Position numbers and translations under genes: made by a program. Shown piece by piece: positions 35,081 through 43,680 of a stretch of DNA of 64,000 bases. The stretch's first letter is position 1; each line of letters starts with the position of its first letter. This stretch comes from a virus, in the IMG/VR virus record IMGVR_UViG_3300003322_000968, positions 1 to 64,000 of that record; one strand, given 5' to 3'. Under the pieces are notes generated by a model. It was not told the DNA's origin and searched no databases. It worked only from the letters and a program-made list of their open reading frames with translations.

Positions 35081-37537
35081 ATGAAGTATTTAATTGTCAT
35101 ATTATCATTCTTTGCTATACTGGCATTTGCTAATAACACCGGCATTTCGGTAAAACCCATAAAGCAGGATACAGTTCCAACCGGAGCTGCGCCGCAATTG
35201 TTTGGCAGTAAATTATATGAATTTAGGAATTACGCTTTGATCGATTCGTTTCTTATGATTGCCGAGGGCGATACCTTTGCTTATCCACGCTGGCCAGCCA
35301 TAAAATTTAAAAGTTCTGATAAAAGGTGGTACGGTCACGATAAATCCAAATGGCAGCGGTTTTTATATGCCAGCGATACGAGCACTTTACTGGCGACGCG
35401 ATATGACTTAACACAATTGCCACAAACAATTCTTTCGAATGTGGGTTCGGGCTATCGCTTAGTTACAAACCCAAATGGCAGCATTAAAACAATCGCTAAC
35501 AGCAATACAGTAATCTGGGATAGCACAAGTAATGCAAACTCATTAACCGCAAAAGTAGATACCGCTGTAATTGCTACTCAATATGATATTGCCCAGTTGG
35601 GCGTATTTAATACCTACTATGCATATGTTGATACGTTAGGCAATGACGCCACCGGCGCGTTAAATAATGCCGCAAAGCCATTTAAGACCATAAATGCCGC
35701 ATTAGATGCACTACCCTCGCAGGGTGGCGTAATTCCGATTGGATTAGGCAAATTCAATAGTCCCGATTCGGCTAAGATGAAATCCAACGTTTGGTTTAAG
35801 GGTTCGGGCATGCCCGTAGCAAATGATACAATGACTGTGAATGCGTATTATAACAACACTATAAAGGTACCTACGCGGTTAATCGGCGGTACCATATTAA
35901 CCGGTTCTTTCATAGTGCCATATAATCGCGAACATATACATTGTACAGATCTGGGAGTTGATGTTGGGTCCGATTGGGTTGCTAACGTGAACGGTGGAGT
36001 GGAGGTAGATGGATTTATGTGCCCGCAATTTTATAATCCTGCCGGAGGTCTACCGTCAGCAGACGGAAAGCACCTCCTACAAACACAAACGAAGCCAAGG
36101 CGTGGGATGTTGTTTAAGAATATCAATGTCCTCCTTTCTTCCGCAACTTCGCCATACCACGCATTCTTACTTGAGAACATGACATTTGCTATTGCTGACA
36201 ATATCTATACAACGTATGGTTTTGCCGGAGTTGTGATAAAGACAATGGGAGGAATTTATACAAATCTACATACGCGTGGACACGGCACCTATCATATTAT
36301 ACCAAAGTCAAACGACTACAGTTATTGCTACGGAGTTGTTATAAATGGCTTCGAGTGCGGGCCGATCTTGGGTAATAATGGCACAGGGATAACGCTTGAT
36401 CAAAACGATCCAGGGAGCCCCGGTATTTATTGGTGTAATATAAGCAACGGCTTTATAAATCATGTAGGAACAGGAATGTCGTTGACGGGTGATAATATGA
36501 ACATTAGCAACATCAACATCGTCGATGTGGGAATTTCAGGCGTCGTTTCGGCTAATCTTATACGTTCTCATATTGATAACATAACCCAACGAATTGCCCC
36601 ACAACAGGGGTTTAGCATAGACCCCGGATCAATATTGTCAGACGGGGCAACCACATGGAGTAATTGTACTGCTATAGGAAATCTTGGCGACGGATTTCGT
36701 GTTTTAAATGGGACGGCAAAGAATTATTTCGAGAATATAATTTCTGGCGAGAATACGGGCTATGGATTTAATTCCAACGGTACGGCATGGGTGGGTAATC
36801 ATACATATTATAGTAATACAGCGGGCGCAACGACAGGAACAATGCATAATAGAGTTGCAGTTACTTCTTTGCTATCAGCCGGGACAGGTATATCCTTATC
36901 AGGAAGTGGAACCGAAGCCAGTCCGTACTCAATCAGTTCAAGCTATTCCGCGCCTATAACTTCAATAAACTCTCAAACGGGCCCAGCGATAACAATAACA
37001 GCTGGCACTGCTATAACAACAAGTACATTAAGTAATGACATCACTATTGCATATGATAAAACAAACAGTGAAGTATATCACACCTTGGCAAATTATTTAA
37101 TAGACGCGAATAATTCAGGCACAGCTGAAACTGATTTATATAGTACAACGGTTGGAGCTAATAAATTAATTAGCAATGGGCAGTCGTTGTCATTTGAAAT
37201 TTCAGGAACCTTCAATGATATCACCGCAACAGCAGACGTACAATTCTATTTCGCGGGAGCTTCTTTTGGTAATACTGGGGCCTTAACCATAAGCACAACC
37301 GGGGCATGGAGCGCAAGAGGCATGATAATAAGAACAACCTCTACGACTGCACGAGCATATGTTACAATAACCACACCGGGCGCATCAACAGCTGAGTATA
37401 CCAATGAACTTGATCTAACCGGATTGGATTTTACTACATCGAATGTTTTCAAAGTAACCGCGCAGGCTGGCGGCGCCGGAGGTGGCAGCAATGATATAAC
37501 CGCAAAGCTGGGTAAATTAAAATTCGAATCTAATTAA
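35081..37537 (+). CDS. Tail spike/fibre with parallel beta-helix and N-terminal hydrophobic leader
   Basis: 818 residues. The N-terminus KYLIVILSFFAILAFANNTG looks like a secretory signal peptide, unusual for a virion protein. Residues ~185-235 (AYVDTLGNDATGALNNAAKP, FKTINAALDALPSQGGVIPI) are the pectate-lyase-type opening of a parallel beta-helix, followed by repetitive Asn/Gly/Ser strands to ~590. The C-terminal ~180 residues form a separate beta-rich knob. It probably binds, and may cleave, a host surface glycan. It abuts the previous gene by 1 base. Confidence 0.65.
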   Translation: MKYLIVILSFFAILAFANNTGISVKPIKQDTVPTGAAPQLFGSKLYEFRNYALIDSFLMIAEGDTFAYPRWPAIKFKSSDKRWYGHDKSKWQRFLYASDTSTLLATRYDLTQLPQTILSNVGSGYRLVTNPNGSIKTIANSNTVIWDSTSNANSLTAKVDTAVIATQYDIAQLGVFNTYYAYVDTLGNDATGALNNAAKPFKTINAALDALPSQGGVIPIGLGKFNSPDSAKMKSNVWFKGSGMPVANDTMTVNAYYNNTIKVPTRLIGGTILTGSFIVPYNREHIHCTDLGVDVGSDWVANVNGGVEVDGFMCPQFYNPAGGLPSADGKHLLQTQTKPRRGMLFKNINVLLSSATSPYHAFLLENMTFAIADNIYTTYGFAGVVIKTMGGIYTNLHTRGHGTYHIIPKSNDYSYCYGVVINGFECGPILGNNGTGITLDQNDPGSPGIYWCNISNGFINHVGTGMSLTGDNMNISNINIVDVGISGVVSANLIRSHIDNITQRIAPQQGFSIDPGSILSDGATTWSNCTAIGNLGDGFRVLNGTAKNYFENIISGENTGYGFNSNGTAWVGNHTYYSNTAGATTGTMHNRVAVTSLLSAGTGISLSGSGTEASPYSISSSYSAPITSINSQTGPAITITAGTAITTSTLSNDITIAYDKTNSEVYHTLANYLIDANNSGTAETDLYSTTVGANKLISNGQSLSFEISGTFNDITATADVQFYFAGASFGNTGALTISTTGAWSARGMIIRTTSTTARAYVTITTPGASTAEYTNELDLTGLDFTTSNVFKVTAQAGGAGGGSNDITAKLGKLKFESN

Positions 37538-37545
37538 TAGGTTCA

Positions 37546-37773
37546 ATGAACGAGAAAGCTCAAACTATAATTGTATCACTACTAACAGCAGCACTAATCG
37601 CATGTTTCGGGTTTTTGTGGAACCTGAATGGCACATTATCGCGTATGGAAGAGCGAGATGTAACGAGAGAGAAAGCGCTTAATGATATAAACCTGAAGAT
37701 AAACTCAATACAATTAGATCTCATTGATCTGCGCGACCGAATCATACGAATTGAAACCAAAACGCAAAAATGA
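37546..37773 (+). CDS. Small membrane protein with coiled coil
   Basis: 75 residues: one transmembrane helix (IIVSLLTAALIACFGFLW, ~8-25) then a charged amphipathic coiled coil (INLKINSIQLDLIDLRDRII). This layout is common in phage lysis cassettes and in hemolysin-XhlA-like proteins. It overlaps the next small membrane protein by 4 bases, ahead of holin- and spanin-like genes. Confidence 0.6.
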   Translation: MNEKAQTIIVSLLTAALIACFGFLWNLNGTLSRMEERDVTREKALNDINLKINSIQLDLIDLRDRIIRIETKTQK

Positions 37774-38066
37774 TGAACTACTACGAACAGATATTATTAG
37801 CGGCTGGTGGTTACGCGCTTCACCTTCTAAAAATGTGGGGCGAATCAATTAAGCGCAAAGAGAGGTTTGTCAAAGAGACATTTTACATCAGCATCGCAAT
37901 GAATGTGATTTCTATATTCATTATGATTTATATAGGCGGTTCATTGCCGGCTGATATAATTGTAATGAGCCCGCTAACCTGCGTAATCATTGGGACGTTC
38001 GGCAGTTCAATGCTTTCGGGCATTATAAATATTAAGAAGCCTAAAGACATAAACGATACGGAATGA
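37770..38066 (+). CDS. Holin-like membrane protein
   Basis: 98 residues. A first amphipathic stretch (YYEQILLAAGGYALHLLKMW), a transmembrane helix (FYISIAMNVISIFIMIYIGG, ~38-57) and a second (VMSPLTCVIIGTFGSSMLSG). The short charged tail ends NDTE. Size, two membrane spans and position before a spanin-like gene and endolysin suggest a holin; no signature family is recognised. Confidence 0.45.
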   Translation: MMNYYEQILLAAGGYALHLLKMWGESIKRKERFVKETFYISIAMNVISIFIMIYIGGSLPADIIVMSPLTCVIIGTFGSSMLSGIINIKKPKDINDTE

Positions 38067-38809
38067 AGTTTGATTTCAAAGATATCGCTTGGGTAGCAGT
38101 TGTTACACTCATTGTGATATTCCTATCAAAATGCCATAGGGAAAAAACAGACCTGCAAGATGCGGAGCTTAATAAGCTAGGACTAAAGATTCATGAAGAT
38201 TCGATCGAGACCGCGCGGGTTATAAAACAATATGAAATTATTGTTGCAAACAAAGACACAATAGCAACACTGTACATAAACAGAAACAAAGCAATTGAGC
38301 AGCAGGCCGATAAGCAAGCCGCTACTGTGCTGCGCTTATCAGCGGCATTAAGGGCTTATCAATTACCGGGGGATTCGAACATAACAACTGTTAGTCACGA
38401 ATACATTGATTATTGCGATAGCCTTGCGCTTACCTCTAGTGACCTGGCTATAAACTTCAATAACTATAAACGGAATGCGGCTTTCATCATAGCGGCCAAA
38501 GACACTGCATTACTTGCTAAAGATAGCATCATCGCTGCGGAGCGTAAAGCGAAGTCTGACTGTAAGAATGGCTATAACGCGTTAATGCGGATCTACCAGC
38601 ATGATCAATCTGTTAATAAGCTGCATAGTCAATTATACATCGGAGCTGAATTAATCGGTAACCCTAATTACTTAATTAGCAATGTGGGCCTTGCGTTAAC
38701 CCTAAAAACAAAAGCCAACAAGCTTTGGCAATTATCTGGCGGCATAATGACAAGCGGCCAGTATTACGCGAGAATCAATGGCAACATATTGATATCACTA
38801 AAACGATAA
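38063..38809 (+). CDS. Spanin-like inner-membrane protein with long coiled coil
   Basis: 248 residues. The N-terminal transmembrane helix (IAWVAVVTLIVIFLSKCH, ~8-25) is followed by a ~150-residue charged helix (ADKQAATVLRLSAALRAYQL; AAKDTALLAKDSIIAAERKA), and a beta-rich C-terminus (LYIGAELIGNPNYLISNVGL). It resembles an inner-membrane spanin fused to a beta-rich periplasmic part. It may bridge membranes during lysis of a Gram-negative host. Overlaps the holin-like gene by 4 bases. Confidence 0.5.
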   Translation: MKFDFKDIAWVAVVTLIVIFLSKCHREKTDLQDAELNKLGLKIHEDSIETARVIKQYEIIVANKDTIATLYINRNKAIEQQADKQAATVLRLSAALRAYQLPGDSNITTVSHEYIDYCDSLALTSSDLAINFNNYKRNAAFIIAAKDTALLAKDSIIAAERKAKSDCKNGYNALMRIYQHDQSVNKLHSQLYIGAELIGNPNYLISNVGLALTLKTKANKLWQLSGGIMTSGQYYARINGNILISLKR

Positions 38810-38811
38810 TT

Positions 38812-39012
38812 ATGAAGTTCTTTAAAAAGTATTCGGGGTATATAGGTTTTGGCTCCCTGCTATCGGGAATGATTATAGGCGGTTGGGGTTGGGATAAATT
38901 TGAATCTACCATAACGGCCAGGACACATGGTTCAGTATTTATGATAATAGTTGGGGTGGCGCTGATCATAATCGGCTTATTGGCATTGAATTTAAGTTCT
39001 CAAAAAAGATGA
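38812..39012 (+). CDS. Small membrane protein, 66 residues
   Basis: ATG 38812 was chosen because a longer frame overlaps the preceding gene. It carries two hydrophobic segments: GYIGFGSLLSGMIIGGW (~8-24) and MIIVGVALIIIGLLALNL (~43-60), joined by a polar loop ARTHGS. Part of the lysis-type membrane cluster; could be a second holin or antiholin, not provable here. Confidence 0.5.
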   Translation: MKFFKKYSGYIGFGSLLSGMIIGGWGWDKFESTITARTHGSVFMIIVGVALIIIGLLALNLSSQKR

Positions 39013-39335
39013 TCGGCTATGTATTCATAGCGTTGGCGGCATTCTTTAATGCCTGTATGGACGCATGGGAAAATGAACCCAACTTCAATGAGAGCATTTT
39101 TAGACATTGGAATCAGCGCTTTTGGTTAAAGGAGATTTCTTGGCAGTATGCCAGAAAGATATTCTCCTATAAAATTGACGCTTGGCATCTTGCAAAATCA
39201 TTAATGGTTATCTGCTTTGCTATTGCATTATGCTTCGATTATCGTGGCGCGTGGTATATAATAGTTATTAACTGCGGAGTTGTATGGAATTTCTCTTTCT
39301 GGCTTTACTACCATAAGATCTTTAAAATAAAATAG
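39009..39335 (+). CDS. Small membrane protein, 108 residues
   Basis: Starts MIGYVFIALAAFFNACMDAW (a first membrane-like helix). A polar middle with FRHWNQRFWLKEISWQYARK follows, then two more hydrophobic stretches (LMVICFAIALCF; AWYIIVINCGVVWNFSFWLY). Overlaps the preceding gene by 4 bases. No family recognised; belongs to the lysis-associated group. Confidence 0.5.
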   Translation: MIGYVFIALAAFFNACMDAWENEPNFNESIFRHWNQRFWLKEISWQYARKIFSYKIDAWHLAKSLMVICFAIALCFDYRGAWYIIVINCGVVWNFSFWLYYHKIFKIK

Positions 39336-39423
39336 CCCCTCTATAGACATAGACGAGCTATAGTTATAATATCTGATTAGCGAATACTAATATACGGCTT
39401 TTAATTAAAGCTCCAAATAAAAA

Positions 39424-39445
39424 ACCCCGGTAGCTATCCGGGGCT
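39424..39445 (-). terminator. Hairpin with U-tract on the minus strand
   Basis: Stem ACCCCGG / CCGGGG(C)T with loop TAGCTAT. The minus-strand side continues TTTTTTATTTG; the plus-strand side continues CATGAC. It therefore terminates leftward transcription, against the lysis genes, and lies 50 bases before the endolysin start. The 39336-39423 stretch before it has no gene. Confidence 0.6.
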
Positions 39446-39497
39446 CATGACAAAAAAAGGACACAAACCTTGCATTGATCCAAAAATACTCTTTTTT

Positions 39498-40031
39498 ATG
39501 AATCTCCCAAATGATTATGTGTGGCTTCTTAATGAGCCGGGCCCTAAGATGCTATTAGAGGCACTGAAGCTCTATGGCACTACGGAGGCGCCTGGAGAGG
39601 GCGACAATCCTGTCATTTTAGAGTGGGCTAAAGAGGTCGGCCTTGATAAGGTCTATAAGCATGATGCAACCGCTTGGTGCGGTTTGTTTATGGCGGTTGT
39701 CGCCAAAAGGGCTGGTAAGCAATTACCTCCTGGTGGCCCTCTTTGGGCACTCAACTGGGGGCAGTTTGGTGATAAGGTTGAGGACGGGCCAAAACTGGGC
39801 GACATTTTAGTGTTCAAACGAGCTGGGGGCGGCCATGTCACGCTTTACGTCGGGGAAGATGATGAATGCTATCATTGCCTAGGAGGCAATCAATCTGATA
39901 TGGTGAACATTGTAAGAAAACCATGGAGCCGCATTTACGCCATTCGCCGGCCTCATTATAACATACAGCCGGCAAATGTGCGTAAAATCATATTAGACAG
40001 TAATGGATCTATAGATGAAAAAGAATCATAA
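39498..40031 (+). CDS. Endolysin, CHAP-like/TIGR02594-type amidase
   Basis: 177 residues from ATG 39498; an upstream in-frame ATG at 39447 abuts the hairpin and is less likely. DATAWCGLFMAVVAKRAGK (~57-75) holds the catalytic Cys after A-W. GDILVFKRAGGGHVTLYVGE (~99-118) contributes the catalytic His in G-H-V-x-L-Y-V-G. This is the NlpC/P60-like CHAP fold of the family known as TIGR02594, which cleaves peptidoglycan peptides. It closes the rightward lysis cassette. Confidence 0.75.
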   Translation: MNLPNDYVWLLNEPGPKMLLEALKLYGTTEAPGEGDNPVILEWAKEVGLDKVYKHDATAWCGLFMAVVAKRAGKQLPPGGPLWALNWGQFGDKVEDGPKLGDILVFKRAGGGHVTLYVGEDDECYHCLGGNQSDMVNIVRKPWSRIYAIRRPHYNIQPANVRKIILDSNGSIDEKES

Positions 40032-40274
40032 TGTATAAGGGAGCCCGCACTCTATTGCAATATTTTTCATGGTACTAAGGCGGATTTGTTTATCGCCACG
40101 ATTTCTCAATTCACGCTGCAATTGCCCCAGCGGCGTGCTGGGGTTTTCCTTAATTATCTTATAAGCAGCCGCAGTTGATTCCTCTTTCTGATATTTAATA
40201 TTATAAACCGCCATCTGGGCCTCAGCTAATAAGTCAGGGTGTATTCTTATTCCTATCATTACTCCTTTCGCCAT
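40026..40274 (-). CDS. Small DNA-binding-like protein next to the integrase
   Basis: 82 residues from ATG 40274 (a longer frame would need a non-ATG start). IGIRIHPDLLAEAQMAVYNI suggests a ribbon-helix-helix-like or short HTH start, and RELRNRGDKQIRLSTMKNIA resembles a helix-turn-helix. Its minus-strand position beside the integrase and overlapping the endolysin's 3' end by 6 bases would suit an excisionase-like or regulatory role, which is inferred only. Confidence 0.45.
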   Translation of the reverse strand: MAKGVMIGIRIHPDLLAEAQMAVYNIKYQKEESTAAAYKIIKENPSTPLGQLQRELRNRGDKQIRLSTMKNIAIECGLPYTL

Positions 40275-40641
40275 GGCCTCAAAGATAAATAACAAGGTAG
40301 TTTTAAACAAACTTAAACATGTTTAACATTTCCTTTACCTTAGCGGAATGGAAATAAAAACAACGCACCAAACAACGCACCGAAGATTCAAAAATTACAT
40401 TCAAATAATTGTATATCAATGACATAAGCATATGTACAGAAATCCCCCTAAAGGGGATATTTTATTTTTAATGTAATTCATTGTAAATCTATTGAAATCG
40501 GCCATGGTATTGTGTTTTAGGGGTAAATTTCATAACGAATAACCTTAACCTATCTTAACCTACATTCACCCACCTTTACCTTAAATAACGCACCAAACTA
40601 CGCACCAAAATTTGCTATATTCGTTTAAAATAAACCCATAT
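40275..40641. other. Gene-free, repeat-rich region upstream of the integrase: candidate attP
   Basis: AACGCACCAAAC followed by a further ACGCACC occurs at 40362-40381 and again, with one base changed, at 40587-40606, giving four ACGCACC boxes. CCTTTACCTTA occurs at 40332 and at 40573. A short hairpin ATCCCCC/GGGGAT lies at 40443-40458, and TTAACCTA repeats occur near 40545-40562. Direct repeats beside a tyrosine recombinase are typical of integrase arm sites. The core crossover sequence cannot be identified without the host junctions. Confidence 0.5.
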
Positions 40642-41754
40642 ATGGCAAACTACAAAATCACATTCCGAGTGCGCTGGGACAAATATAGCGCCGCGCAACA
40701 AGGCTACCCAATTTGGTTAAGGTTTAAAGTGAAGGGGTGTAAAGAAAAGTTTAAGGAAACGGAGCTTTATATACAAAGCCGCGAGCAATGGAGCGGTAAA
40801 GAGGTTAAAAAACACCCCGATGCCCAGAAGATGAACATCCTGCTGGCAAAGAAGAAAATAGAATTGAATGCCCAGCTTATGAACGACAAAATAGCAGACA
40901 TTCCAATAACAGCAAACTCCCATAAGAAGCAGCGCGGCATCCCCAGTTTTTTTGAGTATATCAAAGAGGTTCGCGGCACGAACAGAAAAACCACCAACCT
41001 TATAAATAACATAAAAGAATATTTGGGTTACGAGCCCTCTATCCATGAAATTGACATTGCCTGGCTGCGTAAGTATGAAACTCATTTACGTAAGAAGCTA
41101 AAGTATAAGGATAATTCCATAAATACCATATTCAAGGTATTGCGTCGGGTAACCAACCAAGCCGTATTGGAGAAGCACATCAAAGAGAGGGTGATTGGCA
41201 AGGGGGCCTACCAAATGCCCGCTGCTGGTAAAACCACACCTGTTTTCCTTGTAAAAGAGGAGCGCGCAAGATGGATGAAGGGGCTTGTTGAAAATGAGAT
41301 TGCAAACCCTGTAACCCGGCGAGCGCTTCTGTATTTCATGCTATCTTGCTATAGTGGTTTGCGCCATAGTGATCTGCGTAAATTCAATACAGACAAGCAT
41401 GTGATAGATGATATGATTGTATTGCGAGCCACAAAAACCGGCGAATTAATCTGTTATCCGATAGGCGAATCTTTAAAAACAATCATTGCGCTAATTCGCA
41501 TTTTAGGCCCATTGTGCATGGAATATAAGGTTTATAATGCAGCATTGAAGGATATTGCTAAGCAGTTTGAGACCAAGAAAAATGTCTCGACACACGTAGG
41601 GCGTCATTCATTTGGCCGCTTCATGGCAGAACAAAATGTATCAGAATCAGATTGCGCATATTACATGGGAATTGGCATTAAGGTGGTGCAAATTTATTAT
41701 CATATAACAGGCAAAATTAGAAATGATCGCAATCAGCATTTGCGCGTAGCGTAG
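40642..41754 (+). CDS. int: Tyrosine recombinase (phage integrase)
   Basis: 370 residues from ATG 40642, chosen because it ends the AAACCCATATATG leader. The N-terminal arm/core-binding part contains the Bacteroidetes-type SAM-like helices (~90-190). The catalytic part has CYSGLRHSDLRKF (~234-246, first Arg), STHVGRHSFGRFMAE (~315-330, the H-x-x-R pair) and VVQIYYHITGK (~347-357, nucleophilic Tyr). It catalyses attP-attB recombination, so the phage is temperate or the window is a prophage. The direct repeats upstream are its likely binding sites. Confidence 0.9.
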   Translation: MANYKITFRVRWDKYSAAQQGYPIWLRFKVKGCKEKFKETELYIQSREQWSGKEVKKHPDAQKMNILLAKKKIELNAQLMNDKIADIPITANSHKKQRGIPSFFEYIKEVRGTNRKTTNLINNIKEYLGYEPSIHEIDIAWLRKYETHLRKKLKYKDNSINTIFKVLRRVTNQAVLEKHIKERVIGKGAYQMPAAGKTTPVFLVKEERARWMKGLVENEIANPVTRRALLYFMLSCYSGLRHSDLRKFNTDKHVIDDMIVLRATKTGELICYPIGESLKTIIALIRILGPLCMEYKVYNAALKDIAKQFETKKNVSTHVGRHSFGRFMAEQNVSESDCAYYMGIGIKVVQIYYHITGKIRNDRNQHLRVA

Positions 41755-41755
41755 A

Positions 41756-42400
41756 CTACTCTCCAGGGCCCAGTTCTTTTGGGCCCTTTTTGCTGTTCTT
41801 TTGTTCTAAAAGCCGCTTATCGAGGCCGAACATTTTTAAGGCGAGGTAGAACTGGTCTTTTCTCACAATCTTTCCTTTAATAAACTTATCAAGTAAATTA
41901 GCTATTTGTTTTGCCTGTTCGGTAAAGGCGGTGCCCGCTTGTCCGGATTTAAGATCCTTTAAATTCATTAAGGCCCTTTCTATTGTTTTATTCATTTCGG
42001 CTATATCGCCGCCCGATTCTTCCATAAAGGAAATGAACATGGTGCGAAGCTTTGTTAGTTGCTCATCTTCGAGACTTGGCTTGGGCGCTACCAGATCTGG
42101 ATTATCGGCGCCGGGCTGTGGCAAACCCAATTCAGCGCAAATGTGATCAAAGGCCTGAGCGCCCTCTTCATCGGTTACAGGTATCCAATGCCGTAAATAC
42201 TCTGGCATTTCTTCAAATTTTACATTGTACGGACGCGCTGATGTAAATAACCTTACAGTTTCATTATCATCCAGAATCTGGTACTTTATAAACCTTAATG
42301 GCAGGCCATCTATATTGTAAGTGCTATTGATCATCAACTTTAGATGTTCCTTCCATTTCGTTATCTGAGGAACTTCCTCGGGCAGATTGTTGTTGTTCAT
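41756..42400 (-). CDS. Hypothetical protein, 214 residues
   Basis: Starts MNNNNLPEEVPQITKWKEHL. The middle has HWIPVTDEEGAQAFDHICAE. The C-terminal half is helical (LTKLRTMFISFMEESGGDIA, later FTEQAKQIANLLDKFIKGKI) and ends KKGPKELGPGE. No family known. Its last codons form the shared terminator hairpin facing the integrase; its 5' end overlaps the HNH-like gene by 77 bases, a longer overlap than usual here. Confidence 0.5.
   Translation of the reverse strand: MNNNNLPEEVPQITKWKEHLKLMINSTYNIDGLPLRFIKYQILDDNETVRLFTSARPYNVKFEEMPEYLRHWIPVTDEEGAQAFDHICAELGLPQPGADNPDLVAPKPSLEDEQLTKLRTMFISFMEESGGDIAEMNKTIERALMNLKDLKSGQAGTAFTEQAKQIANLLDKFIKGKIVRKDQFYLALKMFGLDKRLLEQKNSKKGPKELGPGE
41765..41790. terminator. 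Terminator between integrase and convergent gene
   Basis: Stem AGGGCCCA / TGGGCCCT with a 7-base loop, followed on the plus strand by TTTTTGC. It serves the integrase mRNA and lies within the last codons of the convergent gene (KELGPGE). Confidence 0.75.
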
Positions 42401-43364
42401 TTTCTATGGCTTTTATGGCGCGTTTTAATTCTATGCTTTTGCGCATCATGTTAATAAGTGCCTGATCTTTTCTATTATCTTCTTTTGTATTAGGGTCAAT
42501 AACGTGTCTATTTATCACTCCGACTACATACCAATCGGTGAGGTTTTTAACGCCCTCATCAAAAACAGTTACACGAGTTAGTTGCAAATTCTCAATCTCG
42601 CTAGGGCCGTCTGGATTTATTTTCTCAACCCACATTCCAGGTGGAATTTCGCCTTTGTGTTTGCGCCATAGATACGGAAGCAATAATTGATACTCTCCCT
42701 CTCCAGTCTTTATTAGCTCTCTCTTTTTTCCATCGTGCTTCCAGGCAGTAATGCCGCCTATTGGTATAGTTTCTTTGACATACTTTATTAGTTGCAGATT
42801 GTCAACTGTAAGAGGCGCGTTTTCGTCTATCCAGTCAACTCGCATGCCAAATGGAATATGACCATGGGTTTGCTCCCATAGGTATTTTGCATAGGGTCTG
42901 TACTTTGCCTGATCTAATTTTATGAGCCACTGTTTTCTTTTTTTCCAGTCTCCATATACTATTGCGCCTATTTTTGGGCTCCTTGTTTCATGTGCCTTAT
43001 AAATTGCGGCCAATTTAATTTGTTTGTAATACGGTTGGGAGCGTATGAATTTACGATCCGCCTCAGTGCGCACTAATTGGTGGTGATATATTATTATAGA
43101 AATGTCTTTTTCCCTCATAAAAGAATAGCCCATTTCATTCAGCTTAATGGCCATTTCTCTATTCGCCATTTTTCGAAAGTTGTCTTTTACATATAACAAT
43201 ACTTCTTCAGGATAAATAATCGCCCCTTTGCCTTTAATGTTATATTTTCTGCGTCTTTTTCGTATTTCAGAAACTTTGCAGTTCAGCATAGCGGCCAACT
43301 CATGATCATAAATTTTCCCGGCGTATTTATCGAAGATTTCTATTGCTTCAGGAGTCCAGTTCAT
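42324..43364 (-). CDS. Protein with two degenerate HNH-like modules
   Basis: 346 residues. An N-terminal helix-turn-helix-like part (HELAAMLNCKVSEIRKRRRK) precedes two related modules: YAKYLWEQTHGHIPFGMRVD (then WIDENAPLTVDNLQLIKY) at ~158-196 and YLWRKHKGEIPPGMWVEKIN (then PDGPSEIENLQLTRV) at ~232-266. Both have the shape of HNH_3 nucleases, where the usual motif is V-D-H-I-D-G-N, but the central His is Trp or Lys, so catalysis is doubtful. It may bind DNA without cutting. The C-terminus is polar and Ser/Gln/Glu-rich. Confidence 0.55.
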   Translation of the reverse strand: MNWTPEAIEIFDKYAGKIYDHELAAMLNCKVSEIRKRRRKYNIKGKGAIIYPEEVLLYVKDNFRKMANREMAIKLNEMGYSFMREKDISIIIYHHQLVRTEADRKFIRSQPYYKQIKLAAIYKAHETRSPKIGAIVYGDWKKRKQWLIKLDQAKYRPYAKYLWEQTHGHIPFGMRVDWIDENAPLTVDNLQLIKYVKETIPIGGITAWKHDGKKRELIKTGEGEYQLLLPYLWRKHKGEIPPGMWVEKINPDGPSEIENLQLTRVTVFDEGVKNLTDWYVVGVINRHVIDPNTKEDNRKDQALINMMRKSIELKRAIKAIENEQQQSARGSSSDNEMEGTSKVDDQ

Positions 43365-43657
43365 GTGAATGCATTTGTTATGATTTCGCGTGCATCATAC
43401 CCGGCTTTGTCACGAGCATATAGGCTGTGTGGTTTATCGAGTTGTCGGCAATTGGCATGAAACCCCCTGCCGGTTTCTGTAGCTATATCTTTCACGCCCT
43501 CCAATGTGAAAAAATAATCATGCTCTCCTATTAGCCCTAGGTTGTGCATTTCCAATATTCTCTCAATGGTAATTTTATTGCGGCCGACCACCATTTCAAA
43601 ATGCGCTCTCGTAAAAGCCTTTTTCATAACGGGTTTGGCCCGCTTTGTTTTTGCCAT
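43361..43657 (-). CDS. Hypothetical protein, 98 residues
   Basis: Starts MAKTKRAKPVMKKAFTRAHF (basic N-terminus). The later part has LEMHNLGLIGEHDYFFTLEG. No family known. The ATG at 43657 is preferred over 43666 because of its spacing to the ParB-like gene and a basic start typical of DNA-associated proteins. The stop overlaps the HNH-like gene start by 4 bases. Confidence 0.5.
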   Translation of the reverse strand: MAKTKRAKPVMKKAFTRAHFEMVVGRNKITIERILEMHNLGLIGEHDYFFTLEGVKDIATETGRGFHANCRQLDKPHSLYARDKAGYDAREIITNAFT

Positions 43658-43680
43658 TTCTAACAATTAAAGGTTAAGGA

